Shown here piece after piece: positions 42,343-55,205 of a stretch of 64,000 bases of DNA; the stretch's first letter is position 1, and every line of letters starts with the position of its first letter. The notes under the pieces were generated by a model. It was not told where the DNA came from. It saw nothing but the letters and a program-made list of their open reading frames with translations, and made no database searches. The stretch is taken from assembly GCF_020509005.1 (NCBI RefSeq), contig NC_063014.1, positions 2,976,001 through 3,040,000 on the forward strand. Direction: 5' to 3'. This DNA is from Fulvia fulva (Eukaryota; Ascomycota; Dothideomycetes; Mycosphaerellales; Mycosphaerellaceae). The translations under genes and the position numbers were made by a program.

Positions 42343-45300
42343 ACTAGCGAGCCTTTTAGGTATAATCCTCGAGCCGCGCTCGATACTAGAGAACTTTTTA
42401 ATAAGATACCTCCTATCGAACGGGCCTTACCCTACTAGTATTAGAGATTTCTAGTAAAGGGCCTTCCGCTTCTAATCTATATTACTATCTACTTTCGACT
42501 AAGGCCTCTCGTAAACGCTCGCGTTAATAGGTCTTTTCTTGTTAGCTTTACGCTTGTATATAGTAAATATATATAGCATCCTAATACCGGGTCTATATAA
42601 CCCTACGTCTCGTTTCTAAGCCTACCTATTGATCTGGCCCTATTTCAGGATCTCCGTAAACTAGTCGCCCTATACGGAGTATATATTTGTAATAACCTAC
42701 TCTCCTAGAGCGTTAGTAGTCACCTTAGCGCTTAAGTATTAGCGGTTCCCTAGTAGTCCTAGCAATTTCTTCGAATATAGGCTAAGGTCGAGGACATTTT
42801 CTCTTTATTATAATACGGGGCCGCGGTGATTCTTAAAGTAGTCGAAGACAGTCGTGTCTATAGGCTTGGGTTTTAGCTTCGTTATACCTTCTTATCGATG
42901 TCGACGCGCCGTATTATTAGAACACTCCGCCCTTAATATATTTACTAAGGTCTCCCCGACTAGACTCGAAAAGCGGACTTGTTTCAAAACCGGACTTCTG
43001 ATACTTATAGCGGGTTAACTACCGTGAATTAACCCGCGTTCGTATTTTTCGAGGACTATAGAAGTTCTTAAAGAGTTTTGTACTTGTTAGTACCTATAAT
43101 AGCCGTGAACATTATACTTTTACATTTTCTACTAGCAATTGTTCCCTCCTATAATCTATCGTCGTAGTTACGGCCTATTAGTCGTACCCTCCTATACTAA
43201 GGGCGGCTAAGGATCGTAGGCGAATCTAGATTAGCGGAGACAAACATGTCGATCTAGTAGTATATACTAAACACCTAAGTATTAAGCTTTGAAATTACCC
43301 TCTTAAACTTCGCTCTTCTACCTACTCCTCGAAAGGACAAGTAGGCGCTAGGTACGATAGGCAAGCTAAACTTATATACTATCCTCGGGCTAATAATGTT
43401 AACTTCAGATCCCTCGTTAAGTAGGGCTCGAGTCTGACCTTTACTAGTTCTAAGCTCGGTAACTACCTAAGGGCTAGGTACTATTACAAAATCGTCTAGT
43501 ATACTAGAGAGACCGATTTTTTCAATGTTTTCGTACAACTCGGCGGTAGGGACAGTATCCTTACTACATAACATCGTTAAGAACACACCTATAAAGCGAG
43601 CTTAACAATTATCCCGAAAGACTTCTTTATTAGCGCCTTCTTCCTCGTCTTTATAGGTAGCGACATGACTCGTACGGACTTTAGTCCCTTCTTAGCTAGC
43701 TAACTTACGGACGGTAGTAAGCTTAGACTATAGATTAGGGGTATTTACTACTCTCCTAAACAAGGCAGTGTTAAACTAGCGACTATACCGAAACTAGTCC
43801 CGGGCATTAACGTTCAGAAACGTGGTCTAAAGGATTTGATCAATCTAATAGGTCACTCCCTCCTCCTTAGTAACGGGCATATCTCCTATACCGTACTGTC
43901 GGACGTAGTTGTTAATCCTTATCGTCTTTATATTCTATAACCGTTTACGCTATACGAATAGGGCATTAATAGGCCCTACCGGCTATTCCGAGGGCGTAGG
44001 CCTTAACTTAGCTCGAGGCTTAGGTATCCTTCTAAGAGTCTCCCCTAACGCTACCGTTAACTAGCTTCTACTAGCCCTAGAACCGGGGTCTCTAATCATC
44101 TCTACCTCCTACTAACCGAGTTCTTCCTACCGGATCTCCTCTTCGAGTTCTTATTATATAGCTTTAGCGGCCTCGGCTCGTACCCTTAATGCCTATATAC
44201 TAGACCTAGTTCGAGGATTCGGGTTCTTTATAATTCCTACTAGAGCTTTGCCTCGAGATTTATTACTCTAGATTAGGTAGGCCTTAACCTTAAACTCGTC
44301 GTAGTTTATAATCCTATACCCTTATAGAGCCGGTTCTTCTTCTTCCTTAAACTAGATCTAGTAACTACTAGCGGCCGTTAGTTACTACCTAGATCTAACA
44401 TCTTAAGGGCCGTATTCTATAAGGTGTCGGTTGTTAGGTAGAGGTTTAGAGTAGTTAAGAAGCTTTACGCTTAAGACACTAGTATAATCTCGACCTATCT
44501 ATTGTTTCCGAAGCGTAGGGATTTTTATGTCCTTATTATATAGAATCGGGCTATAGTGTTCCTTAAGCTACGGAAGTATATAAAGGAGCTTAGGTTTGCT
44601 ATAGTCCCGTCGGAAGTTGAACTTAGGGGGATTTAGATCGGTCTTCTTTCCTAGGTACTACTAGTTATTCGTCGCTAAAAAGACATACCCTTATAAGATA
44701 AGGAATAGCATCGCGGGGCACCTATTAGCCTAATGTTCCGTACTACTATAGTTGTAATATTACCTATTAAGCGCTTTAGACTGCTCGCGGTTCTATAATT
44801 ACGGGCGCTATATTAAGTAAACCTATAGTTTAGGCACGCGATCGGGGCTTTCTAGTTATATAGACCTTTGATTTTCACTAGGGTTGAAGGATCTAACCTC
44901 CGCCGCGCGACCTCGTTAGTAAGCCCGAATACTCATTTCTACTATTTTCTAAATAAGGTTATTGTCGATAGTAGCGGAAATAGCTAGTTTGTTAAGTATA
45001 TTAATCTTAGGGATCAAGCGCGGCATCTGCTTTATAACTAACCGATAAAGCTACGGTAAAGTAAGTAGAAAGTCCGTATATACGGCCTTCTATCCTTCTT
45101 TACTATTAGCGATAATTGTCGCCTCGTCTAGTATCTTTTAAAAGCGCCGAAACTTCTTAGGCTACTTTGGATAGAGCCTACATTTCTTATAAACTACCTT
45201 AGTAACTGACTCTAGGAGCCCCTAAAGTAGAAGACGGCTACGGGAGCTATTATCGAGGTCTTCGGGATCAATTAGGTTACTAGAGGCTACGAAGAGACGG

Positions 45301-46020
45301 ATAAACTCCTTTATATCCTGTTCCTTAGGGCTTTTCCCTTACTCGGCCCGGACTATCTCTTCTAGATATTCTCGACTTCCTAATATCGAATAGGCATCGA
45401 ATCTCGAAAATTCAGCTAAGAAGGACCTCCTAAAGGTACTCCGCCTCACTTACTATCCCTCTAACCTTATTACCGAACGTCGGATAGTAGTCTCGTAGTT
45501 ACGCTCGAAACGACCCTAGAAGTTGTCTTTCTTAATTAACAGCCTTAGTAGATACTAGTCTATAAGATTATTAAACCTCTCCTAGAATTTAGTAGCGTTC
45601 CTACTATTAAAGAGGGGGTTTTCCGGACTCCCTAGAGTAGAGAAGCGAGGTCCTACATTTTCTATAGTAATAGTAAGACGGCTAAATAAGGCTACTATCG
45701 CATCCGGACTATAGGGCATTCCTAACGTTATAGTGCCCTTATTTAATTCATCCTCTTCTTAGTCATTTCGTCGTACTCTTTCCTTACCCTTATTAGAGCC
45801 TAAAGCCTCCGGGGTATTATCTTCGTCGCTATCCGAGTCTTCTATCCCTTCTAGGATTATAGCCTCCCTATATAGCCTATATACCTTCGTTAGACTCTCT
45901 AGTAACTCTTAGCTAGCTCTAATACTAGTAAACGACTCGAACCTCAATAAAGATATAACTAAAACTTATGACCTTATTCGTAACCGTAACCTTACTCGTA
46001 ACGTTATACTTACTTTACTT
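42343..46020 (-). pseudogene. gypsy relic C, gag and protease region
   Basis: Minus-strand reading from about 45950. An acidic segment (Ser/Asp/Glu-rich, about 45900-45780) precedes a retrotransposon gag domain (about 45650-45000). This is followed by charged linker and protease-region remnants, ending at 42343 with the segment that leads into RT. CA and TG are nearly absent. The 5' end and 5' LTR are lost where copia-1 copy B begins. The gag assignment comes from the general pattern of fungal gypsy gag and is less certain than the RT assignment. Confidence 0.7.
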
Positions 46021-46029
46021 AATACTACT

Positions 46030-49000
46030 GATAATGATAAGTATAATAAAGTGGCTTACTTAACTATAGAAGTCTAAGGCAAGTTCCCCTCGTTAGAGTA
46101 GTTACTTAACTCCTATACTTTATCCTATATAACTAACTAAAGCTACCTCTTTAGATCTATAACTCCCTTAATAAGGAAGAAATAGATTAAAGTAGGAGGT
46201 AGGTTTTTATTAGCCACTTATATTAGGAATGTAGAGATGAGTAGGAGAGCTAGTAGAAAAGTTGTTTTAGAAGATGTCCTGCTTATACCTAAGCTAGGAG
46301 TAAACCTAGTTTTATAGAACCAGTTTAGTAAGTAGTTTGGTGTGCAACCTCTATCATTTTCTCTTGTTTCCCCCTCTAGTAAGACTATTGTCTAGACAAA
46401 GCTCCTTAGGGGGGCCCTATTCATTGATAAGATTTCTCCTCTCCTATAAGAACGGGCATATTACTCATTATATACACCACTAATAGAGAATGCCTTTATG
46501 ACTACTTAATCAGAGACCGACCTGAAGTAGTAGGAGCTTAAGTATAGAAGATTTGTACACTTTAGGAAGAATTTGCTCTAGAATCTTTATAAGGTAACAG
46601 ACTTAAAAGAATTCATTCCTATCCCTAAGGATCGCTTTCACTAGTATAGAGTATGTTCAATAGCAAAGATGAAGAAGTACAAAGGTAAAGTTATAGAGAG
46701 AAGACCTGAAAGACTTGCTCTTATATCTATTAACATATATAGCCTACTACTAATCTTAAGACTAGGATTTAAATACTAGCTTAAGATTATTAACAACTTC
46801 TCTAGGAAGAAGTAGACCTTTCCTCTTAGGAAAAGAGAAGATGCTCCAGTTGCTCTCTAGAACTAGAAGATCAAAGTAGAGAGGAAATTATTAGCGTAGC
46901 TAAAAGTAGTAAGACTTGACAATACAAAAGAACTTATTATATTAGTAAAGCAGTAGGAGAAGGATTTAGGGATTAGGCTCGAGCCGACTAAGGCATACAA
47001 CTCTCTACAAAATGGACTAGTTAAGAGGTCAATACAAACCTTAGAGGACTCTATAAGGGCAATGCTTAAAGAGGCTAAAATGCCGGTTGAATTTTGGCCT
47101 AAAGCACTAGAGGCCTAAACTTATATAAGGAACAAACTACTAAATGGCCTAGATTACGATAGGTTCAAGGTTTTACTAGATAAGGCTTTTGATAGTATCA
47201 AACCGACTATTAACTATTTGAAAGTTTAGGGATACAAAGCTATTATCTATATAGACATAAGATCCTAACCTCAATAGGCAAGAAGTAACAAGCTAATAAA
47301 TAGGGGTAAAGAAGCAGTGTTTATTATGTAACTATATTAAAAACATAGCTAAAGCCTAGCTCTTTTAGGAACTAGACATAAGAGCTATTAAACAACATAT
47401 ATATATAGACTTCCTTAAGGACTAGCCTAGAGGTGATATAGGTCTTAATGTTCTAACATTAAATCTACTAAGTAGCGTACTAGCTAGGAAGCCCTTAGGA
47501 AGGCCGAGGAAGAACGTATCTTTAGGACAATCTACCTACTATTTAGGCGTCTATTAGAGCACCCCCGGAATAGATTAGCTAATTAAGAGCCCTAAAGTCG
47601 CTCAGCCGAGAAAGCTGTTTATATAACTTCCCTAACCTCCGGAGAACGTAGGCGAATTTCAGAAAATCGATTGGCTAATTAAGAGAAGCTCCCTAGATCC
47701 CTAGAAAATAGACGTTACTAGGTTATAAGTAACGGTCCCTAAATTATCCCTTGGAAAGAGAAAGGCTGACTATGATGTTAAGGGCTATAACATGAAATAG
47801 AAAGCCCTAAAATCTATAGTCCCTAAGCCTGAACTAACTACTAAAGTGGGAGAAGCAATAGACCTCTTAGAGAACCTTACTACTTTTTACTAAGCTTTCT
47901 TTATAGCTATACAATTAGTGGACAGTTCAATACTATAGGATAGCGAATTCCTAGAAGAAGTTAAGGAAATGGCCTTTATAGCAACTATAGAAGCCATTAT
48001 ATATAAGCAAGAGGTCCTAATTCTAAAATCCTATAAGGATGCTATAAATAATAAGAAATAGGGACATCTTTAGAAGGAAGCAATCAAAAAGGAGTTAGAT
48101 GCTCTATAGAGTAACAACACCTAGGGAAATTCTGCTCTACTAAAAGGAGCCAATCTAGTTACATTAAGATAGGTCTTTAATATTAAGAGAAGCCTTAGTG
48201 GAGCTATTGAAAAGTCTAAGGCTAGACTAGTTACAAGGGGCTTCTTATAGAAGTTTAGTGTTGACTTTATAGAGACATTTACACCTATAGTAAGACAGGA
48301 TACCCTTAGGGTGTTTATAGCTATTATATATAAGAAGGATCTTCATCTTTACTAAGTGGATGTGAATAATACATTTATAGAAAGCACCCTCTATAAAGAC
48401 ATCTTTATGTTACTACTACTAGGAGTTGAGCTTCTACTAAATATAGTGTTCAAAATCCTTAAAAGCTTATATAGACTTAAGCAAGTAGCTAGAGATTAGA
48501 ATCAACTCTGTGTGTTAACGCTTAGAGAGATTAGATTCATATAGTCAGAAGTAGATTTATGCCTACTTATCTATAAGAAGAGGGAGATCATAATCCTTAT
48601 ATATGTAGATGATATTCTAATTGCTATACTAAAGTTAATAGATATTCTCTAGTTCAAAAGAGAACTTAGTAAGATCTTCAAGATCAAAGATCTAGGTAAA
48701 CCTGAAAAGATCCTTAGTATAAGAGTCATAAGGGACAGGAAGAGAGGAATCCTAAAACTTGACTAAGGACACTTTGTTAGGGACAGCCTAGCTAAGATAG
48801 GAATGAACTATTAGAAGGCAGTACCTACACACTCACCTATAGATAGCTATAAGGCCCTTAAACCTTTAAGCTATATAGATAAGAGGTGTGACAAGGCAGA
48901 GTACTAGAGTATCAATAGTACTTAGATGTAGCTAGCAACAATTATAAGGCTAGACATTGCTTTTGCCCTAGGAAGGATGAGCTTATTTGTAAGTGACCCA

Positions 49001-49683
49001 TCTACCTACTACATAAAGGCTTTGAAGAAGATCACTAGGTACCTAAGATCATACCCTAATCTAGGACTTCAGTTCTTAAAGTCTAGAAAAGGACACCTTA
49101 TTAGATACTATGATTCTAATTATATAATAGACAAAGTAGACAGAGTCTCAATCCTTAGGTATGTCTTCTTCCTCTATAGGGCACCAGTTTCTTAGATAAG
49201 TAAGAAGCAAAAGTCTGTAGCAACATCTATAATAGAGGCTGAATACATAGCTATAAATATATATACGAAGTAGTCCTAATTCCTAGCTTTACTACTAAGA
49301 GAAATGGATTGTCTAGAGTTAGTAGGAGACTGTTCCTATCAACTAAGAATCACTAGAAACTAGGAGACTATATTAAATTTGAGACCAGTCTAATTAAGAG
49401 GTGATAATCAAGCTGCCCTTACCCTAGTAAAAGATATATATGTTTATGACAAGTCGAAGCATATTGATATTGCCTATAACGCTATTAGGAAACTTTAGTA
49501 GAGGAGGCTTATTGCTAATAAGTATACCCTAACCTCTAAGATAGTTGTAGACGGGTTTATAAAACCAAAGACTAGTCTATACTTCTAGAGGTTTATAAGC
49601 TAGCTTAACCTGTTATAAAAAGGTCTAAGTACTATTGATAGGAAGTGAGTAGACTGTAACCTCCTATACGAGATAAGTAGGAG
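46030..49683 (+). pseudogene. copia-1 copy B polyprotein, 5'-truncated
   Basis: The most complete copia-1 internal region: end of gag and protease (46030-46450), GAG-pre-integrase and integrase (about 46460-47250), linker, RT (about 48100-48760, with YVDD at about 48602-48613) and RNase H (about 49200-49620). The only long open piece is 72 codons at 48977-49195. It lacks the 5' LTR and gag, and its left edge joins gypsy relic C without a recognisable insertion signature. Intermediate RIP: TAG stops are frequent, yet some CA and TG remain. Confidence 0.88.
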
Positions 49684-49918
49684 TGTTAAGATATAGCATC
49701 TTAAAGGGAGTCAATAATTAGGAAGTAATCTAGTAGCCTAAGGTATCTACAATAACTCAGCTTATAGGGAGATACCTTCTCTCCCCTTTAGCTTAGATAG
49801 ACATCTAACACAATCAACATATTAGTTCCTAATATATTGCTATATACTCGTACTATTAGTTAGTTAAAGATTGATCTCTTACTCTACTCCGCTACTATCT
49901 ACCCGTACCTGTTTAATA
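49684..49918 (+). repeat. copia-1 LTR (3' LTR of copy B)
   Basis: 235 bp, from TGTTAAGATA to GTTTAATA. It abuts gypsy relic D at 49919. Confidence 0.93.
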
Positions 49919-49997
49919 ATATCTATAATAAGGAGATATTAGCGGTAGTGTTCTATTTAAAATTCTAGATACCCGAGTTAAAGATATATAGGCCCTT
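49919..49997 (+). pseudogene. gypsy relic D, short RNase H piece left of copia-2
   Basis: 79 bp that translate on the plus strand as the RNase H segment with the E-I-L-A-V-V core. The frame resumes at 55428 after copia-2, giving the T-D-Y-K-N-L-E-Y-F block. The upstream RT of relic D is not in the window. Confidence 0.8.
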
Positions 49998-50219
49998 TAT
50001 TGAGAATATGTAGGTCATAGGGTCAATATTAGGTGCTTAGGGGGATTAGTAATCAGTGCTTACTAGTCAAGTCCTAAGTATAGCTGTCCCTCCTAAAACA
50101 CCTATACTATTAACTAGCGATACTATATATAGATACACGCTATCCTATTAGGTCCTTCTTTATTCATATAATCTGTAGTTCCTATCTTCTACGGCTACGC
50201 AATCCGTACCTATTTAACA
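49998..50219 (+). repeat. copia-2 5' LTR
   Basis: Begins TATTGAGAAT, where the 3' LTR has TGTTGAGAAT, and ends CCTATTTAACA. It has about a dozen G-to-A and C-to-T changes relative to the 3' LTR. The last 16 bases are shared with the copia-1 LTR end, so the families are related. Confidence 0.93.
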
Positions 50220-50234
50220 GGTTATGAGCCCGGG
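50220..50234 (+). other. copia-2 primer-binding site (initiator tRNA-Met, internal)
   Basis: GGTTATGAGCCCGGG directly after the 5' LTR. Its complement contains GGGCTCATAACC, the anticodon stem-loop sequence of eukaryotic initiator tRNA-Met (from general knowledge). Drosophila copia primes with a half-tRNA at this same region, so the same mechanism is likely. Confidence 0.75.
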
Positions 50235-50771
50235 TTAGCTATTAGGTCTTATAGATTGAAGTCGTAGTAGTTATTCCTCTATAATACCAAAAGGAAGGGC
50301 AGACTAGAGGCCGCCTCCGCATTACATAGGAAGCTACAGCTCGCTATAGATGTATGTTAGTCGTGAAAGAGCCTAGTAAGGCACTGTTAGACTTTGACCA
50401 ACTTAGAGGGTTCGAAGAGAAGCCTGTGCCAATACCTTAGAAAGGTGGGCGAGCCTACTAGGAAGAGTTGCTCTTAGGACATCGCGTTGTCCTTACTAAC
50501 TAGCTGTTCCGTCTGAGAGAGCCGTAGTGTCTCAGAAACACGATCCTTACGACCGACTTTCCTCGCTTTCTAGTGGATAGCCATTCTCTCCACCATTAAC
50601 CTCGCGTTCGGTTCACCTCCTATCGATCCGATCGCGTACGAACGAATACCTTTCTTCGATAGGCAGCCATCCTGTCCTACATATAAAAGCATAGAGGAAA
50701 CTGGACACAGCGCCCTTGGTAGGAGGAGAGCAGCACCTATCCTAACCAAGGACAACTAGAGGATATAGTTC
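50235..50771 (+). other. copia-2 leader and start of gag, degraded
   Basis: No clear reading frame. The gag frame is closed upstream of 50769 by a TAG at 50766-50768. The original gag start is probably in this stretch but cannot be fixed. Confidence 0.5.
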
Positions 50772-51460
50772 TTATTGATACAAGACTATCTTGAAGCTCA
50801 AGATGTGCTTTGGGTTGTAGATAGAAGCCATCTATTATCAAGCATACCTAGCTCCTCAACACTATCTGAGTCATCAGATCCCTTACCTGGACTTGAAGAG
50901 TCAAGATACAGTCTAGTTGGGAGGAAAGCAAATGTCAAGGCAAGATATGAGATCTTCATCTGCCTTTCACAAGATGACCAAGATGAGGTGTTAGAGATAA
51001 GACAAGCTGGAGAGATCTGGCTCAAGATAAGGGCAAAGTACAGCAAGGTTTATACTGTATATATAATGATAGTTGTTCAAGAATTGATCAACTTTAGAAT
51101 GATAGATAGCATGACCATCAGACAGGCCTAGGTCCACCTTAGCAATCTTGTAAGAAGGATTGCTGAAGTTGACCTAGCAGAGGCTCACTACAGAGAGCCT
51201 ACAAGGAAGCTAAAGCATCTGCTTTAAGCCCTGCCTGAGGTGTATCTTGAGTCCAAGAACACTATCCTGGCCTAGCTAGGACTGTTATATGAAGATTGTC
51301 TACAACTGCTTGAGTCATATGAATCTAGGCTGGAAGTTGCATCTAAGGAAACAGCAATGTTTGTAGGAAGAGGTTTCTAGGGCAAGATCACCTGCCATCT
51401 CTATGATGGTGATCATGTGATCAAGGATTGCCCACACCTCTCTGGAGCCAAGCATGCTGT
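50772..51460 (+). pseudogene. copia-2 gag
   Basis: The copia-type Gag frame is broken by TAG at 51129-51131 and more TAG/TAA codons up to about 51380. The first 118 codons after 50775 are open, but begin at TTG rather than ATG. A zinc-knuckle remnant lies at about 51388-51430 (C-H-L-Y-D-G-D-H-V-I-K-D-C). The Tyr sits where the second Cys belongs, as expected from TGT-to-TAT. Gag would form the particle shell and bind RNA. Confidence 0.85.
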
Positions 51461-52910
51461 CAGGAAGGACAAGCTCAACAGAGGAAACACCTCTGTTGCA
51501 AAGAGACAATCATCACCACCAAAAAGGAGGTCCCTATCTCTAAGCCTGAGGGACATCCTAGTGGTGATGAAGGACCTTACAAGGAAGGTGGGTGACAGCC
51601 AGAAGAAGAAAGCCTCATCCACCAAGAAGCCTGCAAGAGCCCATGCAACCCAGGAAGACTCATCAGACCCTGAGACACCATCAGAGGATGATGAAGTTGA
51701 TGAGGTTGCCCATTCAACTGTGGAAGCCAAAAGCAAGTACCCCTCCTTAGAGTGGTTGCTTGACTCTTGTGCTTCATCCTATATGACTGACCAGGATTCA
51801 CTTTTCAGGACCCTGAAACCTCTTCAGAAGAGGAAGTGGATCAAGGTTGGGCGTGGCTACCTACATGCCACATATAAGGGGAGTGCAGTGATAGGTAGTC
51901 CTTCTAGGAAGCAGATTGTCTTGAAGAATGTTTTGTTTATTCCTGGCCTTGGAGTTAGCCTTGTTTCTTAGAATCAGTTCAGCTAACAGTTTGCTGTCTA
52001 ACCACCTAGTTTCACCCTCAAATCCCTTTCTAGAAAACCTGTTATCCAGACAAAGCTGAGAGGGGGTGTTCCATTCGTTCAAAGTGTTTTAGAGCAGCTT
52101 GAAGCTATGCCTTAAGTATATGCCTCTCTACAGGAGCATGACTTGGATCTGTCCAAGTTAGGTACACATTTTGAGTGTGAATTGGAACAGGCTATGACTG
52201 CCACTGAGTCCTAGGACCAGTAGGAGCTATAGCATAGAAGATGTGCACACCTTAGCAAGGGACTGCTAAGAAACCTGCATAGAGTCACTGACAAGAAAGA
52301 TCCTATTCCTGTTCCTTCTGAACACCAGAACTGCAAGGTCTGCTCCCTTGCAAACATGAGGAAGTTCAAAGGACCTGCTACAGAGAGGAAAGGAGAGAGG
52401 CTGGCCCTCATCTCTATCGACATCTATGGGCCTTTTCAAGGTGCAGTCTCAAGACTTGGCTTCAAGTACTGGCTTGAGATTGTAGACAACTTCTTAAGGA
52501 AGAAGTGGGTAATACCTTTGAAGGCTAGGAGTAATGCTCCTACAGCTCTAAAGGAATAGAAGGTTCAGGTAGAGAACAGCTTAAGGTGTTTTCTATCTGT
52601 AATCCGTAGTGATGGTGCAAGGGAAATTCTTTCCTTGCTAAAACAGTGGGAGAAGGAGTTTGGCATTCAGATAGACACAACTGATGCCTACAACTCACTT
52701 CAGAATGGACCTATGGAAAGGTCAATCCAAGCCTCTAAGAATACAGTAAGAGCTATGCTTGAGGACTCAAATATGCCAGTTTAATTCTGGCCAGAGGCCC
52801 TTATTGCTCAAACTGTGGTCAGAAACAGACTTCCAAATAGACTAATAATAGATAGTACTACTCTTTTACCAGAAGAAGCCTTCACTAGCCAGGTACCATC
52901 ATTTGACTAT
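51461..52910 (+). pseudogene. copia-2 protease and integrase
   Basis: The frame is open for most of 51417-51971. The protease motif is at about 51762-51776 and reads D-S-C-A-S, where D-S-G-A is usual. A TAG at 51969 ends this piece. The integrase follows: an H/C zinc finger (about 52230-52360), then catalytic Asp 52419-52421, Asp 52611-52613 and Glu 52716-52718. The last two are exactly 35 codons apart (D,D35E). TAG codons at 52557 and near 52780 and 52920 interrupt it. Confidence 0.9.
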
Positions 52911-55171
52911 TTAAGAGTCTAGGGATGTAAAGCAGTGGTCTATATAGACCCGAGATCCTAACCTCAAGGCTTGAGAAGTGACAAGCTCATAAATAGGGGT
53001 AAAGAAGTTGTCTTTGTTGGCTATATAGAGAACACCACAAAGCAATGGCTCTTCTGGGAGCCTGACATGAAAGCCATCAAAACACACGGGCAAGTTGACT
53101 GGTTTGAGAATGAGAAGGGGGGTGATATAGATCTTGGCATCACCTTCACAAACCAGTCAAGCAGAGCCCTAAAGAGAAACCCCGTTAGAAGACCTCCTGC
53201 TCAGGTCTCCAGTTCATCAATGCAGCCACAGCAGCTCCAGGCAAAGCCTCTGTTTGTGCAACTTCCCCAACCTCCAAAAGACATTAGAGAGTACCAGAAG
53301 ATCGGAGTAGAGGGGACTTCAAGAAAAGAAAAGGAAGAGGAACTTGTTCAGGAGGATCAACCTCAACAGCCACCTCAGCTTGTAGGCAACAAGAGGTCAA
53401 GGGGGATGAAGATGATGGCTCTGCTGAGTATGAAGCCAAGCATCATAGGGCATTGATTGCTCAGATGTTTCATCTTGATCTAACTATGAGCTGGGTTGAG
53501 GAAATCCTGAATGATGTGGAGGGATATGCATTTGCTACTGTTGGGCAGGCCATAGCCTACTAGCAGGAAGTGCCAATCCTAAAGTCCTATAAGGAGGCAG
53601 TAGGAGACCCCAATTGGGGACATATGTGGAAAGAGGCAATCTAGAAAGAACTTATTGCCTTAGGAAGCAACAACACCTTAGATCCAGTTGTACTACCAAG
53701 GGGTGCAAACCTGGTTACATCTAAGTAGGTTTTTGATATGAAAAGAATGATCAGTGGAGCTATTGAAAAGTTCAAGGCAAGACTGGTTGCAAGAGGGTTT
53801 TCACAGAAATATAGTGTTGACTTTGAAGAGACCTTTGCACCTACTGTTAGGCATGTTACCCTTAAGGTCTTCATGGCTGTAGTATGTGAGAGAGATCTTA
53901 AGATGTACCAGGTAGATGTGAACAATGCTTTCACCGAAAGCAGCCTTCTTGAAGACATCTACATAATCCTACCCCCAGGTGTTGAAATTCCACCAAATAT
54001 GGTCTTCAAGGTCCTTAGAAGCCTATATAGACTGAAGCAAGCAGCTAGAGATTGGAACAAGCTCTGTGTTGCTAAGCTAGAACAGATTGGATCCACCTAG
54101 TCCCAGGTGGATCCATGCCTACTCATCTATAGAGGAAGAGACATTATGGTCCTCACCTATATGGATGACATCCCCATTGCAGCTCTAAAGCTGTCAGATG
54201 TTCAGTGGTTCAAGGCTGAATTTAGAAGAGTGTTCAAGATCAAAGATCTTGGGGAACCTGAGAAGATCCTTAGAATGAGGATTACAAGAAATAGGTCCCA
54301 AGGTACTGTAAAGCTTGATCAAGGACACTATATCTAAACTAACCTTGCCAAGATGGGCATCTCTCCAGAGAAGGCCACACCCACACTCTCACCTATGGAC
54401 AGCTGTGAGGATCTGAGACCTTCAGCTACTATAGATGAGAGGTGCAACAAACAGGAGTACTAGAGTTGCAGTGGTACCTAGATGTGGCTAATGACAATGA
54501 CAAGGCCAGACCTTGCTTTCCCCCTTTAGAAGAATCAGCTCATATGTTGCTGACCCTTCAAAGCAACATCTTAGAGCTTTGAAGAAACTCTCCAGATATC
54601 TGAGATCATACCCAGACCTAGGCTTGATGTACAGAAGAGGAGGAGGTATTCTCCAGGGATACTCAGATTCTGATTATGCCATGGACAAGCAGACAGAGTC
54701 TCAATCCTTAGACATATGTGGTTCCTTTGTGGATCACCTATGTCCTAGATGAGTAGGAAGCAGAAGTCTGTTGCCATATCAACAATAGAGGCTGAGTTCA
54801 TAGCCATGAATGCAGCAGCTAAGCAGTCATAGTTTCTTGCTACAGTCCTTAGAGAGATGAGGTGTCCTGACCTGGTTAGAGAGTGTTCATTCTAACCTAG
54901 GATCAAGGCAAGCAAAAGTACTGTTGATGAGCTGAGACCCGTGAAGCTTATAGGTGACAACCAAGCAGCTTTGACCTTTGTCAAAGATGCCTATGTCCAT
55001 GACAGGTCAAAGCATATTGATGTGGCATACCACTATGTCAGGAATCTCTAGTAGCAAAGGAAGATTGCAGTGGATTACTGCTACATAAAGGACATAGTTG
55101 CTAATAGGCTGACTAAGCCCCTTAATGGCCAGCAGTTTCAAAACTTTGTAAGGCAGCTCCAGCTTGTATAA
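52911..55171 (+). pseudogene. copia-2 reverse transcriptase and RNase H
   Basis: A linker rich in Pro, Gln and charged residues (52970-53400) is followed by a frame change at the five-G run 53401-53405, where one base appears to be missing. The RT is at about 53690-54340, with the finger motif, K-A-R-L-V-A-R-G and Y-M-D-D (54158-54169). RNase H with conserved acidic residues is at about 54750-55150, ending at TAA 55169-55171. TAG codons at 54098 and a few other sites break it. The domain order PR-IN-RT-RH is diagnostic of Ty1/copia. Confidence 0.92.
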
Positions 55172-55196
55172 GGGATTGTTTGAGACCTTCTGACCT

Positions 55197-55205
55197 GAGT
55201 GGGAG
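55197..55205 (+). other. copia-2 polypurine tract
   Basis: GAGTGGGAG directly before the 3' LTR, with one interrupting T. Confidence 0.75.

Noticed and set aside
46020..46030. Insertion junction of copia-1 copy B
   Set aside because: No LTR or target duplication at the left edge, so it is treated as a truncation or rearrangement breakpoint rather than an insertion site.
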